From Pseudomonadota bacterium (lineage in GTDB: Bacteria > Pseudomonadota > Alphaproteobacteria > Rhodobacterales > Rhodobacteraceae), in the NCBI GenBank assembly GCA_021779835.1, contig JAJXZX010000016.1:23053-87052 (forward strand): 64,000 nucleotides of DNA, read 5' to 3'. The notes under the pieces were generated by a model that did not search any database, was not told where the DNA came from, and was given only the letters and a program-made list of their open reading frames with translations. Of the stretch, positions 53,652-62,046 are shown piece after piece. The translations under genes and the position numbers were made by a program. Numbering within the stretch: the stretch's first letter is position 1; each line of letters starts with the position of its first letter.

Positions 53652-53715
53652 GCGTTACAGGGATGCGCGTCCCCGTCCTCTGTAATCCGTGCTGCGGTTT
53701 TGGAAAAGGGTAAGT

Positions 53716-54123
53716 TCAGGCGTAAAGCCGCGACCGATAGTCATGCGCGCGCCAATCCGCGCGGAACTTCCACTGTGCCTCGGGCTGGCGCAGGGCAAGG
53801 TCGGCGGTGATTTCCACCTCGTCAAAGCCCGATCTGCGCGCCATCGCGTATTGATCGGCGATGACGTGGCCACCCGCGCGCAGGCGGCCCGTGTAGCCCA
53901 TCAGGCGCAGGCGGCGGGCGAGAGTAAAGCCACGCCCGTCGGCAAAGCTGGGAAACGCGATGCGGATCAGCGCGACACCATCCAGCCGACCCCCAAGGGT
54001 GGCGAGGTCGGTGGTCGCGGGCAGATCAAGCGCCGCTGTCCCCTCGGCAAGATCGCCAAGGGGGGTGAAGCTGCCGCGGAAATCATCTTGGGCAAAGCCT
54101 TGGTCGGTGACGATCACGCTCAT
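53716..54123 (-). CDS. DUF934-family protein of the sulfate-assimilation cluster
   Basis: The 135-residue product has the DUF934 core 'VALIRIAFPSFADGRGFTLA' and 'RRLRLMGYTGRLRAGGHVIA', then 'DQYAMARRSGFDEVEIT'. DUF934 genes nearly always neighbour cysH/cysI and the protein is thought to support sulfite reduction, but its reaction is unknown. The ATG at 54123 overlaps the TGA of the upstream reductase gene, so the two are coupled. The longer frame is not supported. Confidence 0.9.
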   Translation of the reverse strand: MSVIVTDQGFAQDDFRGSFTPLGDLAEGTAALDLPATTDLATLGGRLDGVALIRIAFPSFADGRGFTLARRLRLMGYTGRLRAGGHVIADQYAMARRSGFDEVEITADLALRQPEAQWKFRADWRAHDYRSRLYA

Positions 54124-54875
54124 GCTGCGTTCTCCTGTGACTGGGGGCCACGCACCATGCGCCCGTTGATGTAGTGGATGCCGCATTCTTCCTTGGCCTT
54201 GCCGCGCCAGCGTCCGGCGCGCGGGTCTTCACCCGGCGCGACCGGCGTGGTGCAGGGGGCGCAACCGATCGAGGCATAGCCCTTGGCGACCAGCGGGTGC
54301 CGGGGCAGGCGGTTGTTGACCATGTAGTCCTCGATATCCTCGCGGCCCCAATGGGCGAGCGGGTTGACCTTGATGCGGATGCCGCCCTCGGATTCGAAGA
54401 ACTCGACGGCTTGGCGGGTCTGGCCTTGGTAGCGTTTCCGCCCGGTGATCCACGCGTCAAAGCCGGAAAGCGCGCGTTCCAGCGGCTCGGTCTTGCGCAG
54501 GGCGCAGCAACCGTCCGTGTCGGTCAGGTGCAACAGGTTGTCGGGGTCTTGCGCAAGGATACGCGCCGGATTGGCGCGAATGGTCCGGATCTCGGTCAGG
54601 CCCAGCTTTTCCGCCACCTCGGTCTGATAGGCGAGGGTTTCGGGAAACAGCATCTGCGTGTCGATGAACAAAACCGGCGTGGTGCGGTCGATCACCGAAA
54701 CGAGGTGCAACAGCACCACCGACTCGGCACCGAAGGACGACACCAGCGCAAGGCGGCCCACCATCGGATCGGCCAGTGCATGTTCCAGAACCGCCGTGGC
54801 GCCGTGGTGGCGATAGCGGGCGTTCAGATCGGCGACACGTTCGGCGATCGGCACAAGGGGGGATTCAAGCGGCAT
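54120..54875 (-). CDS. cysH: assimilatory adenylyl-sulfate (APS) reductase, CysH family
   Basis: The 251-residue enzyme reduces APS to sulfite with thioredoxin. 'LALVSSFGAESVVLLHLVSV' is the nucleotide loop. The paired-cysteine motifs 'TDGCCALRKTEPLERALSG' and 'YASIGCAPCTTPVAPGEDPR' bind a [4Fe-4S] cluster, so this is the APS-using rather than the PAPS-using type. 'KAKEECGIHYI' near the end has the catalytic Cys. The ATG at 54875 overlaps the sulfite reductase gene by 11 bases. Confidence 0.94.
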   Translation of the reverse strand: MPLESPLVPIAERVADLNARYRHHGATAVLEHALADPMVGRLALVSSFGAESVVLLHLVSVIDRTTPVLFIDTQMLFPETLAYQTEVAEKLGLTEIRTIRANPARILAQDPDNLLHLTDTDGCCALRKTEPLERALSGFDAWITGRKRYQGQTRQAVEFFESEGGIRIKVNPLAHWGREDIEDYMVNNRLPRHPLVAKGYASIGCAPCTTPVAPGEDPRAGRWRGKAKEECGIHYINGRMVRGPQSQENAA

Positions 54876-56535
54876 CGCGGTCCCTTTCTTCGGGATAAAG
54901 TGCGGCCTTGAATGGCGCGGGGCCAAGGCGGCGATAGGCGGTCAGAAAGGTCTCTGTCGGTTCGAGACGCAGGGTCAGATAAGCGCGGATCAGGCGATCA
55001 ATCGCTGGCACAACCTCGTCATAGGCAAAGCCGGGGCCAGCCTTTTCGCCGATGGCGGCGGACTCAGTCGCGTCACCGCCCAGCGTGATCTGGTAGTTTT
55101 CCACCCCGGCGCGGTCGAGGCCAAGGATGCCGATGTGGCCAACATGGTGATGCCCGCAGGCATTGATGCAGCCAGAGATCTTGATCTTGATCTCGCCCAC
55201 CTCGTGTTCCAGATCCAGCGCGTCAAAGTGCTGCGCGATCTGTTGCGCGACGGGGATCGAGCGCGCGGTGGCCAGCGCGCAGTAATCCATGCCGGGGCAA
55301 GCGATGATGTCCGAGATCAGGCCGATGTTGGCGGTCGCCAGCCCGGCCTTTTTCAGGATCGCATGGACTGCGGGCAGGTCGCCCTTGTGGACATGCGGCA
55401 GGATCACGTTCTGCTCGTGGCTGATGCGCAATTCGTCATGGCCCCAGAACTGCGCGAGGTCCGCGAGGGTGCGCATCTGGTCGGAACTTGCATCGCCCGG
55501 CGTGGCTCCGGGCGCTTTGAGCGAGACCTGCACGATGGCGTAATCCGGGTTGCGATGCGGGGCGAGGTTGGTGTCGGCCCACGAACGATAGACCGGGTCC
55601 GATGCGCGGAGCGCGTCGTGCGCCTTGGTCGGCGCGGTTTTGAAGACGGGCGTGGCAAAGGCCGCGCGGATGTCGGCCAGCAGATGCTGATCGGCACCCG
55701 AAAAGGTGGGCTTCAGCTCGGCAAAGCGGTCCTCGATCATCCGCGTCAGCTCTGCCGCGCCGGTTTCGTGGAGCGTGATCTTGATGCGCGCCTTGTATTT
55801 ATTATCGCGGCGGCCCAGCAGGTTATAGACGCTCAGCACCGCCTCGACGTATGGCAGTAGGTCCGCCTCTGGCAGGAACGCGCGGACGACATGGCCGATC
55901 AGCGGGGTGCGGCCAAGGCCACCGCCCACAATCACCTCGAACCCGGTTTCGCCCGCGTCGTTTGTCACCATGCGCAGGCCGATGTCGTGCGCCTTGGTCA
56001 CCGCGCGGTCATGCGGGCTGCCGGTGATGGCGATCTTGAATTTGCGCGGCAGGAACTGGAACTCCGGGTGGTCGGTGGACCACTGGCGCAGCAATTCGGC
56101 AATCGGGCGCGGGTCGGTAATTTCATCCGCCGCAGCCCCGGCAAAGTGGTCGGCGGTGACGTTGCGGATCGTGTTGCCAGAAGTCTGGATCGCGTGCATC
56201 TGCACATCGGCCAGCGCCGACAGGATCGCGGGCACGTCAGTCAGCTTGGGCCAGTTGAACTGGATGTTCTGGCGCGTGGTGAAGTGGCCATAGCCCTTGT
56301 CCCAGGTGTCGGCAATCAGCGCCAACGCGCGCATCTGGCGCGAATTCAGCGTGCCATAGGGGATCGCCACGCGCAGCATGTAGGCGTGCAGTTGCAGGTA
56401 AAGCCCGTTCATCAGGCGCAGCGGGCGGAACTCATCCTCGGTCAGGCTGCCATCGACGCGGCGGGAGACTTGGGCGCTGAATTGGGCCACACGTTCGCGC
56501 ACGAAGGCCTCGTCAAAGTCGTTATACTTATACAT
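54865..56535 (-). CDS. cysI: sulfite (nitrite/sulfite) reductase hemoprotein
   Basis: The 556-residue siroheme/[4Fe-4S] enzyme reduces sulfite to sulfide. N-terminal 'YNDFDEAFVRERVAQFSAQV' and 'FTTRQNIQFNWPKLTDVPAI' are typical; 'RNVTADHFAGAAADEITDPR' lies near the siroheme pocket. Cluster ligands are 'ACPGMDYCALATARSI' and 'KISGCINACGHHHVGHIGI' (about residues 415-460). I start at the ATG at 56535; upstream codons belong to the DUF2849 gene. The cluster order cysG-DUF2849-cysI-cysH-DUF934-fpr supports sulfite as substrate. Confidence 0.94.
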   Translation of the reverse strand: MYKYNDFDEAFVRERVAQFSAQVSRRVDGSLTEDEFRPLRLMNGLYLQLHAYMLRVAIPYGTLNSRQMRALALIADTWDKGYGHFTTRQNIQFNWPKLTDVPAILSALADVQMHAIQTSGNTIRNVTADHFAGAAADEITDPRPIAELLRQWSTDHPEFQFLPRKFKIAITGSPHDRAVTKAHDIGLRMVTNDAGETGFEVIVGGGLGRTPLIGHVVRAFLPEADLLPYVEAVLSVYNLLGRRDNKYKARIKITLHETGAAELTRMIEDRFAELKPTFSGADQHLLADIRAAFATPVFKTAPTKAHDALRASDPVYRSWADTNLAPHRNPDYAIVQVSLKAPGATPGDASSDQMRTLADLAQFWGHDELRISHEQNVILPHVHKGDLPAVHAILKKAGLATANIGLISDIIACPGMDYCALATARSIPVAQQIAQHFDALDLEHEVGEIKIKISGCINACGHHHVGHIGILGLDRAGVENYQITLGGDATESAAIGEKAGPGFAYDEVVPAIDRLIRAYLTLRLEPTETFLTAYRRLGPAPFKAALYPEERDRDAA

Positions 56536-56833
56536 TTTGCGGGTCTTCCTGCTTGCCGTGCGCGTAGTTCGAGGGCCCGCGCGTGCGGAACGCCTCGCGG
56601 AAATGGACGGGCTCGGGGCCGCGCGGTCCTGCCTTGGCATCGGCCAGATAGGCCCCGACCACGACGTTACGCTGGGCCGAAGCGTCCAGCAGGCGCAATT
56701 GCGCGTGGGCTTCATCCTCGATCAGCTCTGCCTCGGTATGGTGGCGCGACCAGCGACCATCCTCGGTGAAATAGACCACATCGCCTTCCAGCAGTGCGTT
56801 GGCGGTGACAACTTTCGGGGTGAACCGGCTCAT
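56528..56833 (-). CDS. DUF2849-family protein
   Basis: The 101-residue product has 'VTANALLEGDVVYFTEDGRW' and 'ASAQRNVVVGAYLADAKAGP', characteristic of DUF2849, a small family found next to alphaproteobacterial sulfite reductase genes. Its function is unknown; the gene order suggests a role in sulfite reductase activity or assembly. It overlaps cysG (ATGA) upstream and the sulfite reductase gene downstream, so translation is coupled throughout. Confidence 0.9.
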   Translation of the reverse strand: MSRFTPKVVTANALLEGDVVYFTEDGRWSRHHTEAELIEDEAHAQLRLLDASAQRNVVVGAYLADAKAGPRGPEPVHFREAFRTRGPSNYAHGKQEDPQNV

Positions 56834-58218
56834 GACAAGGCTTCCTTCAAGTCTTCAAGTGCGGCAGAGGCTGCCCGGGGCGCGAGGCCGTAAAGCAGGA
56901 CGGCGGGGCCTTCGAGGGTTGCCGTCGCCTCTGGCAGGGCGCGCAAGGTGGTGCCAATGATGCGCTGATCGGGGCGCGAGGCGTTCTCCACGAGGCTGAC
57001 CGGCGTGTCGGGCACGGCGCCGTGCATCATCAGGCGGCCTTGCAGAAAGCGAGCGGCGCGTTTGCCCATGTAAATTGCCGCGACCTCGCCGGTGCGGGCC
57101 AAACCGCGCCAGTCCTGATCGGCAAAGCCCGCCACGTCATGCCCGGTCAGAAACCGCACCGATCCGTTGCGCCCGCGCCGCGTCAGGCTTTGCCCGATCG
57201 CGGCCACGGCAGCAGAGGCGGCGGTGATGCCCGGCACGATGGCCCAGTCGATACCGGCGGCGTCCAGCGCCTCAATCTCTTCGTCCAGCCGCGCGAACAC
57301 GACGGGATCACCCGCTTTCAGCCGCAAGACGTGATTGCCCGCCAGCGCATGGCGCACCATCTGCGCGTTGATGTCGGATTGCGGGATCGAGGGGCCAAAG
57401 CCCTCTTTGCCCGCATCAATCAGCACCGCCTCGCGCCGCGCAAGCTCAAGGATGGCAGGTGCAACCAGACGGTCGTGGATCACCACATCCGCCCGGTCCA
57501 GCGCCGCGCGGGCCTTCAGTGTCAACAGTTCGGGGTCGCCCGGACCGGCGCCGACCAGATCGACGCGCCCCGGTGCAGGCGTCGCCGCAAGGTGGCGGTT
57601 GAGCAGATCGTCAAGCACCTCCAGCACCGCCTCGGCGCCGCCCGCAGCAAAGGCGCGCGGGCCAGTGATTTCGAAATACTCCGCCCAGAACGCCCGCCGC
57701 GCGCGGCCTTGGGGCAACTGGTCAGCCACGGCGCGAAAATCCTTGGCGAGGAGCGCAAGCTGGCCGAGCAGGGGCGAAAGGTCTTCCTCCACCTTGGCTT
57801 TGATCGCGCGCGCCAGCACGGGTGCCGCACCCTCGGTGCCAATCGCCACCACCACAGGGGCGCGGTCAACGATGGCGGGCGTGATGAAGTCGCTGTCTTT
57901 CAGGTTATCGACGATATTGACCAAGGCGCCATCGGCCTGCGCCAGTGCGGCCACGCGGGCGTCAGCGGTTTCATCCCCCGTCGCAACATAGGCGAGCCGC
58001 GCGCCCTTGGCATCGCCCGCCACAAAGTCGCGCGGGATCAGCGTGATGCGCCCTTCGGCGGCAAGTGCGGCGATGGCGGCACTGGCTGAGGGCGTGAAAA
58101 CGGTGATCTCTGCCTCGGTCTTGAGCAGCAGGCGCAGCTTTGCCAGCACAGGCTCGCCGCCACCGGCCAGAACGACCGACTTGCCCACAAGGTTCACAAA
58201 GATCGGGAAATACTGCAT
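56830..58218 (-). CDS. cysG: siroheme synthase (methyltransferase, dehydrogenase, ferrochelatase)
   Basis: The product has 462 residues in two parts. The N-terminal part (about 1-200) is the precorrin-2 dehydrogenase/ferrochelatase: 'VGKSVVLAGGGEPVLAKLRL', 'DARVAALAQADGALVNIVDN'. The C-terminal part is the uroporphyrinogen III methyltransferase: 'VDLVGAGPGDPELLTLKARA', 'ADVVIHDRLVAPAILELA', 'LKAGDPVVFARLDEEIEALD', 'VPGITAASAAVAAIGQSLTR'. It makes siroheme for the sulfite reductase two genes on. The ATG at 58218 fits the family; a perfect AGGAGGTGA sits 23-32 bases upstream, oddly far. Confidence 0.94.
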   Translation of the reverse strand: MQYFPIFVNLVGKSVVLAGGGEPVLAKLRLLLKTEAEITVFTPSASAAIAALAAEGRITLIPRDFVAGDAKGARLAYVATGDETADARVAALAQADGALVNIVDNLKDSDFITPAIVDRAPVVVAIGTEGAAPVLARAIKAKVEEDLSPLLGQLALLAKDFRAVADQLPQGRARRAFWAEYFEITGPRAFAAGGAEAVLEVLDDLLNRHLAATPAPGRVDLVGAGPGDPELLTLKARAALDRADVVIHDRLVAPAILELARREAVLIDAGKEGFGPSIPQSDINAQMVRHALAGNHVLRLKAGDPVVFARLDEEIEALDAAGIDWAIVPGITAASAAVAAIGQSLTRRGRNGSVRFLTGHDVAGFADQDWRGLARTGEVAAIYMGKRAARFLQGRLMMHGAVPDTPVSLVENASRPDQRIIGTTLRALPEATATLEGPAVLLYGLAPRAASAALEDLKEALS

Positions 58219-58245
58219 GGGCGGGTTCCAAAAGCCGAGTTTCAC

Positions 58246-58361
58246 CTCCTGAATATAGAATTTTATCCTACTATTCCGCCAGATGCTCTTGCAAAGAAGG
58301 AAAGATGTTCCGATACTCGCTGCAAGTGAAAACGTAGTCCCAATTGGGAAGGGGAACCGGA
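58246..58361. promoter_or_regulatory. divergent promoter region between cysG and the Lrp-type regulator
   Basis: The AT-rich gap holds the leftward promoter of the sulfur cluster and the rightward one of the regulator. CCCAATTGGG (58340-58349) is a perfect 10-bp palindrome just before the regulator's Shine-Dalgarno sequence. TTGCAAAG and CTGCAAGTG flank the centre. Lrp-family regulators bind such gaps, so autoregulation with control of the cluster is likely. Confidence 0.5.
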
Positions 58362-58823
58362 ATGGCAGTCCGATTTGACGAGATGGATCGGAAAATCCTT
58401 GGCGAGTTGCAGGAGGATTCCAGCCAATCGCTGGACGAAATCGCCCGCAAAGTGGGCTCCTCCAAGACCCCGGTGTGGAATCGCATCCGCAAGCTGCGCG
58501 AGATGGGGGTGATTACGCGCCAGACGGTGATCCTCGACCCAGAGGCGCTGGGGCTGGAGGCGTGTTTCTTCGTGCTGATCCGCACCTCGGAACACGAAGC
58601 GGCGTGGCAGCAGAAATTCCTGAAAGCGCTGCGCGAGCGGCCCGAGGTGCTGGAGGCGCACCGGCTGGCGGGCGACATCGACTATATCCTCAAGGTCCGC
58701 GTCGCCAATGCCCGCGCCTACGACACCTTCTATCAGGCGCTGATTTCCGAGGTGCGGATCTATAACGTGACGGCGCTTTTGAGCATGGAAGAGATCAAAT
58801 CCACCACGCTTTTGCCGCTTTAG
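58362..58823 (+). CDS. Lrp/AsnC-family transcriptional regulator
   Basis: The 153-residue protein has an N-terminal helix-turn-helix ('FDEMDRKILGELQEDSSQSL', 'DEIARKVGSSKTPVWNRIRK') and a C-terminal RAM effector domain ('EACFFVLIRTSEHEAAWQQK', 'HRLAGDIDYILKVRVANARA'). AAGGGGA precedes the ATG at 58362. It is divergent from the cysG cluster, so it probably controls sulfur assimilation, perhaps sensing a sulfur amino acid. The ligand is not readable. Confidence 0.93.
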   Translation: MAVRFDEMDRKILGELQEDSSQSLDEIARKVGSSKTPVWNRIRKLREMGVITRQTVILDPEALGLEACFFVLIRTSEHEAAWQQKFLKALRERPEVLEAHRLAGDIDYILKVRVANARAYDTFYQALISEVRIYNVTALLSMEEIKSTTLLPL

Positions 58824-58850
58824 GCCGGGAGGCGCTGCCGTCTGTTGGCG

Positions 58851-60041
58851 TTAGGCGCGCCGGACGTTCAGCGCCTCAAGCCCATGGAAATGATAGACAT
58901 TCCCAAAGCGCGGCTGGCCTTTCAGCCGTAGGCCGGGCAGGCGGGCGAACAGGATCGGCAGCGCGATCTGCAACTCCAGCCGCGCGAGCGGCGCGCCGAC
59001 GCAGAAATGCAGCCCGGCGCCAAAGCTGAGGTTGGTTTTCGCCACCCGACCGGGGGCAAACCGCGTGGGATCCTCGAACATCGACGGGTCGCGGTTGGCG
59101 GCGGCCAAAAGGCAGGCAACCTCAGTGCCCTTGGGGATCATGCGGCCCAGCACCTCGACATCCTCATAGGCGTGGCGGGTGAACATGTGCAGCGGCGGGT
59201 CGAAACGCAGCACTTCCTCCACCGTCGCCTCGACGCGATCGGGCGCGAGGGCGGCAATGGGTGTGCGGGTTTCCAGCAGGGTTTTCACAGCGATTCCAAG
59301 GGAATGCACCGTCGCCTCATGCCCCGCGTTCAGCAGCAGGATGCAGGTGGCGATAAGTTCGTCGGTCGAAAGCTTCTCGCCCGCCTCCTCGGCGGCAATC
59401 AGGTGGGTGATGAGGTCATCGGCCGGACGCGCGCGGCGCTCTTCGATGTAACCCCGCATGAAGGCTACGAAATCTTGCGTCGCGGCCACAGCACGGTCCT
59501 CAACCTCACGTGTGCGGCGCGCCTGATACATCGAGACCATGGCATTCGACCAGCGGAGCAGATCGGGCGCCATCTCCTCTGGCACGCCCAGCAGGCGGGC
59601 GATGATGATGACCGGCAGCTTTTGCGCGAAGGTCGGCATCAAATCGAACGGCCCATTGGGAAGGACGTCGATCAACGTATTGGAAAGGCTGACGATTTCT
59701 GGCGCCAGTGCGGCGATACGGCGTGAGGTGAAGGCGCGCAGCACCAGCGAGCGCAGGCGGGGATGGCGGGGCGGCTCCAGTTCCAGCATCGAATGGGCCT
59801 CGACTGCGTAGAAGGGGGCGAGGTGGTTGGGGATGTCTTTGCGCTTTTCCGGCGGCACCTCGCGGCCAAAGCGGCGGTCGCGCAGGATGGCGTTGACAGC
59901 GGCATAGGAAAGGGCGCAGGGCAGGTTGTAATCCTGCCAAAACACCAATGATCCCAAGGCCCTGGCGCGCTCATAGAAGGCGTAGGGGTCCTGCACGAAG
60001 GCGGGGTCGGTGGGCGATTGCGTGATGGTTGGCAGGGTCAT
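58851..60041 (-). CDS. cytochrome P450
   Basis: The 396-residue haem monooxygenase has the I-helix 'ATCILLLNAGHEATVHSLGI' (AGHEA in place of the common AGxDT), the K-helix ExxR in 'VEEVLRFDPPLHMFTRHAYE', and the haem loop 'NLSFGAGLHFCVGAPLARLE' with the Cys ligand. It is soluble, like bacterial CYP families using ferredoxin partners. The ATG at 60041 follows GAAAAGG; a TTG start at 60086 would overlap serS. Substrate and subfamily are unknown, and no ferredoxin gene lies adjacent. Confidence 0.93.
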   Translation of the reverse strand: MTLPTITQSPTDPAFVQDPYAFYERARALGSLVFWQDYNLPCALSYAAVNAILRDRRFGREVPPEKRKDIPNHLAPFYAVEAHSMLELEPPRHPRLRSLVLRAFTSRRIAALAPEIVSLSNTLIDVLPNGPFDLMPTFAQKLPVIIIARLLGVPEEMAPDLLRWSNAMVSMYQARRTREVEDRAVAATQDFVAFMRGYIEERRARPADDLITHLIAAEEAGEKLSTDELIATCILLLNAGHEATVHSLGIAVKTLLETRTPIAALAPDRVEATVEEVLRFDPPLHMFTRHAYEDVEVLGRMIPKGTEVACLLAAANRDPSMFEDPTRFAPGRVAKTNLSFGAGLHFCVGAPLARLELQIALPILFARLPGLRLKGQPRFGNVYHFHGLEALNVRRA

Positions 60042-60082
60042 CTTGCGCCTTTTCGGGCCGGGTTTGCGCCCGGCCCTTGGGT

Positions 60083-61372
60083 TCAAACCAGCGCGCCGTC
60101 CGCGGTGATGCGGGTCTTGCCGCCTAGGTAGGGGTGCAGCACGGCAGGCAGATCGACCGAGCCATCCTCTTGCTGGCCATTCTCCAACACCGCGATCAGA
60201 CAGCGCCCGACCGCGAGGCCGGAGCCGTTAAGCGTATGAACAAATTCAGGTTTTCCGCCAGCGGGGCGATAGCGGGCGTTCATGCGGCGCGCCTGAAAAT
60301 CACCGCAAACCGAGACCGAGGAAATCTCGCGATAGGTATTTTGCCCCGGCAGCCAGACCTCCAGATCGTGGGTTTTGGTGGCGCCAAAGCCCATGTCGCC
60401 GGTGCAAAGAACCATGCGACGGTAGGGCAGGGCGAGCTTTTCAAGGATCGCCTCGGCGCATTTGGTCATGCGTTCATGTTCCGCCAGCGAGGTTTCGGGC
60501 GTGGTGATCGACACCATCTCGACCTTCTCGAACTGGTGCTGACGGAGCATCCCCGAGGTGTCCTTGCCCGCCGAACCCGCCTCGGAGCGGAAGCATTGGC
60601 TGAGCGCGGTCATCCGCATAGGTAATTGGTTTTCCTCAAGAATATCGCCCGCAACCGAGTTGGTCAGCGTGACTTCAGAGGTCGGGATCAGCCACCAGCC
60701 GTTGGTGGTTTGATAGCTGTCCTCGGCGAATTTCGGCAGTTGGTTGGTGCCATACATCGCCTCTTCCTTGACCAGAACCGGGGTCCACATTTCGGTCAGG
60801 CCGTGTTCGGCGACATGGGTGTCGAGCATGAATTGCCCCAAGGCGCGGTGGACGCGGATGATGGCGCCTTTCAGGACGACGAAGCGCGAGCCGGAGAGTT
60901 TGGCGGCGGTGGCGAAATCCATGCCGGGCTTAACGCCTTGAATATCAAAGTGTTCTTTGGGTTTGAAGGCGAAATTGCGCGGTGTGCCCCAGCGGTGCGC
61001 CTCGACGTTGCCGGTCTCGTCTTTGCCATCGGGAACGTCGGCAAGCGGGCTGTTGGGGATGGTGAGGAGGAGGTTGCGCAGGCGAGTATCTTCGGCCGCG
61101 GCCTCTTCGCTCAGGCGCGCGCCTTCGGCCTTTTTATCGGCCACAAGCGCCCTAAGCCGTTCAAATTCCACGTTATTACCCGAAGCCTTCGCGGCGCCCA
61201 CCTCTTTCGAGGCGGTGTTCTGTGCGGCCTGCGCGGTCTCTGCGGCGAGGATTTTGGCACGGCGGGCCTCGTCCAGCGCGAGGATTTCAGACGACAGTCC
61301 CGACAGTCCCCGGCGGCCGAGGGCGGCGTCGAAAGCGGCGGGGTTTTCGCGGATGGCGCGGATGTCGTGCAT
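60083..61372 (-). CDS. serS: seryl-tRNA synthetase
   Basis: The 429-residue class II synthetase charges tRNA-Ser and tRNA-Sec-type substrates with serine. An N-terminal long coiled-coil arm (about 30-105) is followed by motif 2 '[20 protein letters not shown]' with '[20 protein letters not shown]', and motif 3 '[20 protein letters not shown]'. '[20 protein letters not shown]' is a standard segment. Upstream, between 61446 and 61489, lies an AT-rich repeat motif shared with the soxD leader. Confidence 0.96.
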   Translation of the reverse strand: MHDIRAIRENPAAFDAALGRRGLSGLSSEILALDEARRAKILAAETAQAAQNTASKEVGAAKASGNNVEFERLRALVADKKAEGARLSEEAAAEDTRLRNLLLTIPNSPLADVPDGKDETGNVEAHRWGTPRNFAFKPKEHFDIQGVKPGMDFATAAKLSGSRFVVLKGAIIRVHRALGQFMLDTHVAEHGLTEMWTPVLVKEEAMYGTNQLPKFAEDSYQTTNGWWLIPTSEVTLTNSVAGDILEENQLPMRMTALSQCFRSEAGSAGKDTSGMLRQHQFEKVEMVSITTPETSLAEHERMTKCAEAILEKLALPYRRMVLCTGDMGFGATKTHDLEVWLPGQNTYREISSVSVCGDFQARRMNARYRPAGGKPEFVHTLNGSGLAVGRCLIAVLENGQQEDGSVDLPAVLHPYLGGKTRITADGALV

Positions 61373-61439
61373 GGGTCACCTCAGATTGAACGCGCCAGAT
61401 ATGCCCGATTGTGCGGCGGACGTGAAGCCGAAACGGGCG

Positions 61440-61489
61440 TATGTAAATCGTATGTTTTTCGTATGTATTTCATGCATACGATCGTGCTG
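61440..61489 (-). repeat. AT-rich repeat motif in the serS leader
   Basis: Read toward serS, the stretch is GCATGAAATACATACGAAAA then ACATACGATTTACATACG. ACATACG occurs three times with 11-13-base spacing. GAAAAACATACGATT (61446-61460 on the plus strand, reverse complement) is identical to 19090-19104 upstream of soxD. On the plus strand the three CGTATG words are followed by one inverted CATACG. Confidence 0.5.
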
Positions 61490-61676
61490 CGGCCAATCCG
61501 CGCCCTTTTCCCCGGCGCGGAGCCCTGCGGCAGCTTTGCCACACGCCGAAATGAGCCGCGCGCGCCTTGCCATCCCGAGGGGGCGATTGTAGGGTGCGCG
61601 CCAATTTCGGGGTCAGCCACGGCCCCTTTGCCCTATGCCGTGCCGTCCGTGGCGCGGGACAATGAGAGGATGCTTC

Positions 61677-62003
61677 ATGTTCGCAACTCCCGCTTTTGCT
61701 CAAGCTGCCGGTGGCGGTGCCAGTGCCTTTACCGGGGGCATGTTCATCCCGATGATCCTGGTGCTGGGCATCATGTATTTCGTGATGATCCGCCCGCAGC
61801 AGAAAAAGCTGAAAAGCCATAACGAGATGATCGAGGCGCTGCGTCGCGGCGATCAGGTCATCACGCAGGGCGGCATGATCGGCAAGGTGACCAAGGTAAC
61901 GGACGACGGCAAGCTGGAGATCGAGATTGCCGAGGGCGTCAAGGTCCGTATCATCAAATCGACGATCGCGCAGGTTCTGTCCAAGACTGAACCCGCCGCC
62001 TGA
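61677..62003 (+). CDS. yajC: preprotein translocase subunit YajC
   Basis: The 108-residue protein has an N-terminal segment ('FATPAFAQAAGGGASAFTGG'), one membrane helix ('FIPMILVLGIMYFVMIRP') and the YajC domain 'QQKKLKSHNEMIEALRRGDQ' with 'VITQGGMIGKVTKVTDDGKL'. YajC joins SecD and SecF in the holo-translocon. The ATG at 61677 is chosen for its AGAGGA upstream and its family-like N-terminus. It is followed by secD after 43 bases. Confidence 0.95.
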   Translation: MFATPAFAQAAGGGASAFTGGMFIPMILVLGIMYFVMIRPQQKKLKSHNEMIEALRRGDQVITQGGMIGKVTKVTDDGKLEIEIAEGVKVRIIKSTIAQVLSKTEPAA

Positions 62004-62046
62004 TCGCCCCCCCTCGTCGCTCACAGCCTGATTTCGGAAAGCGCGC

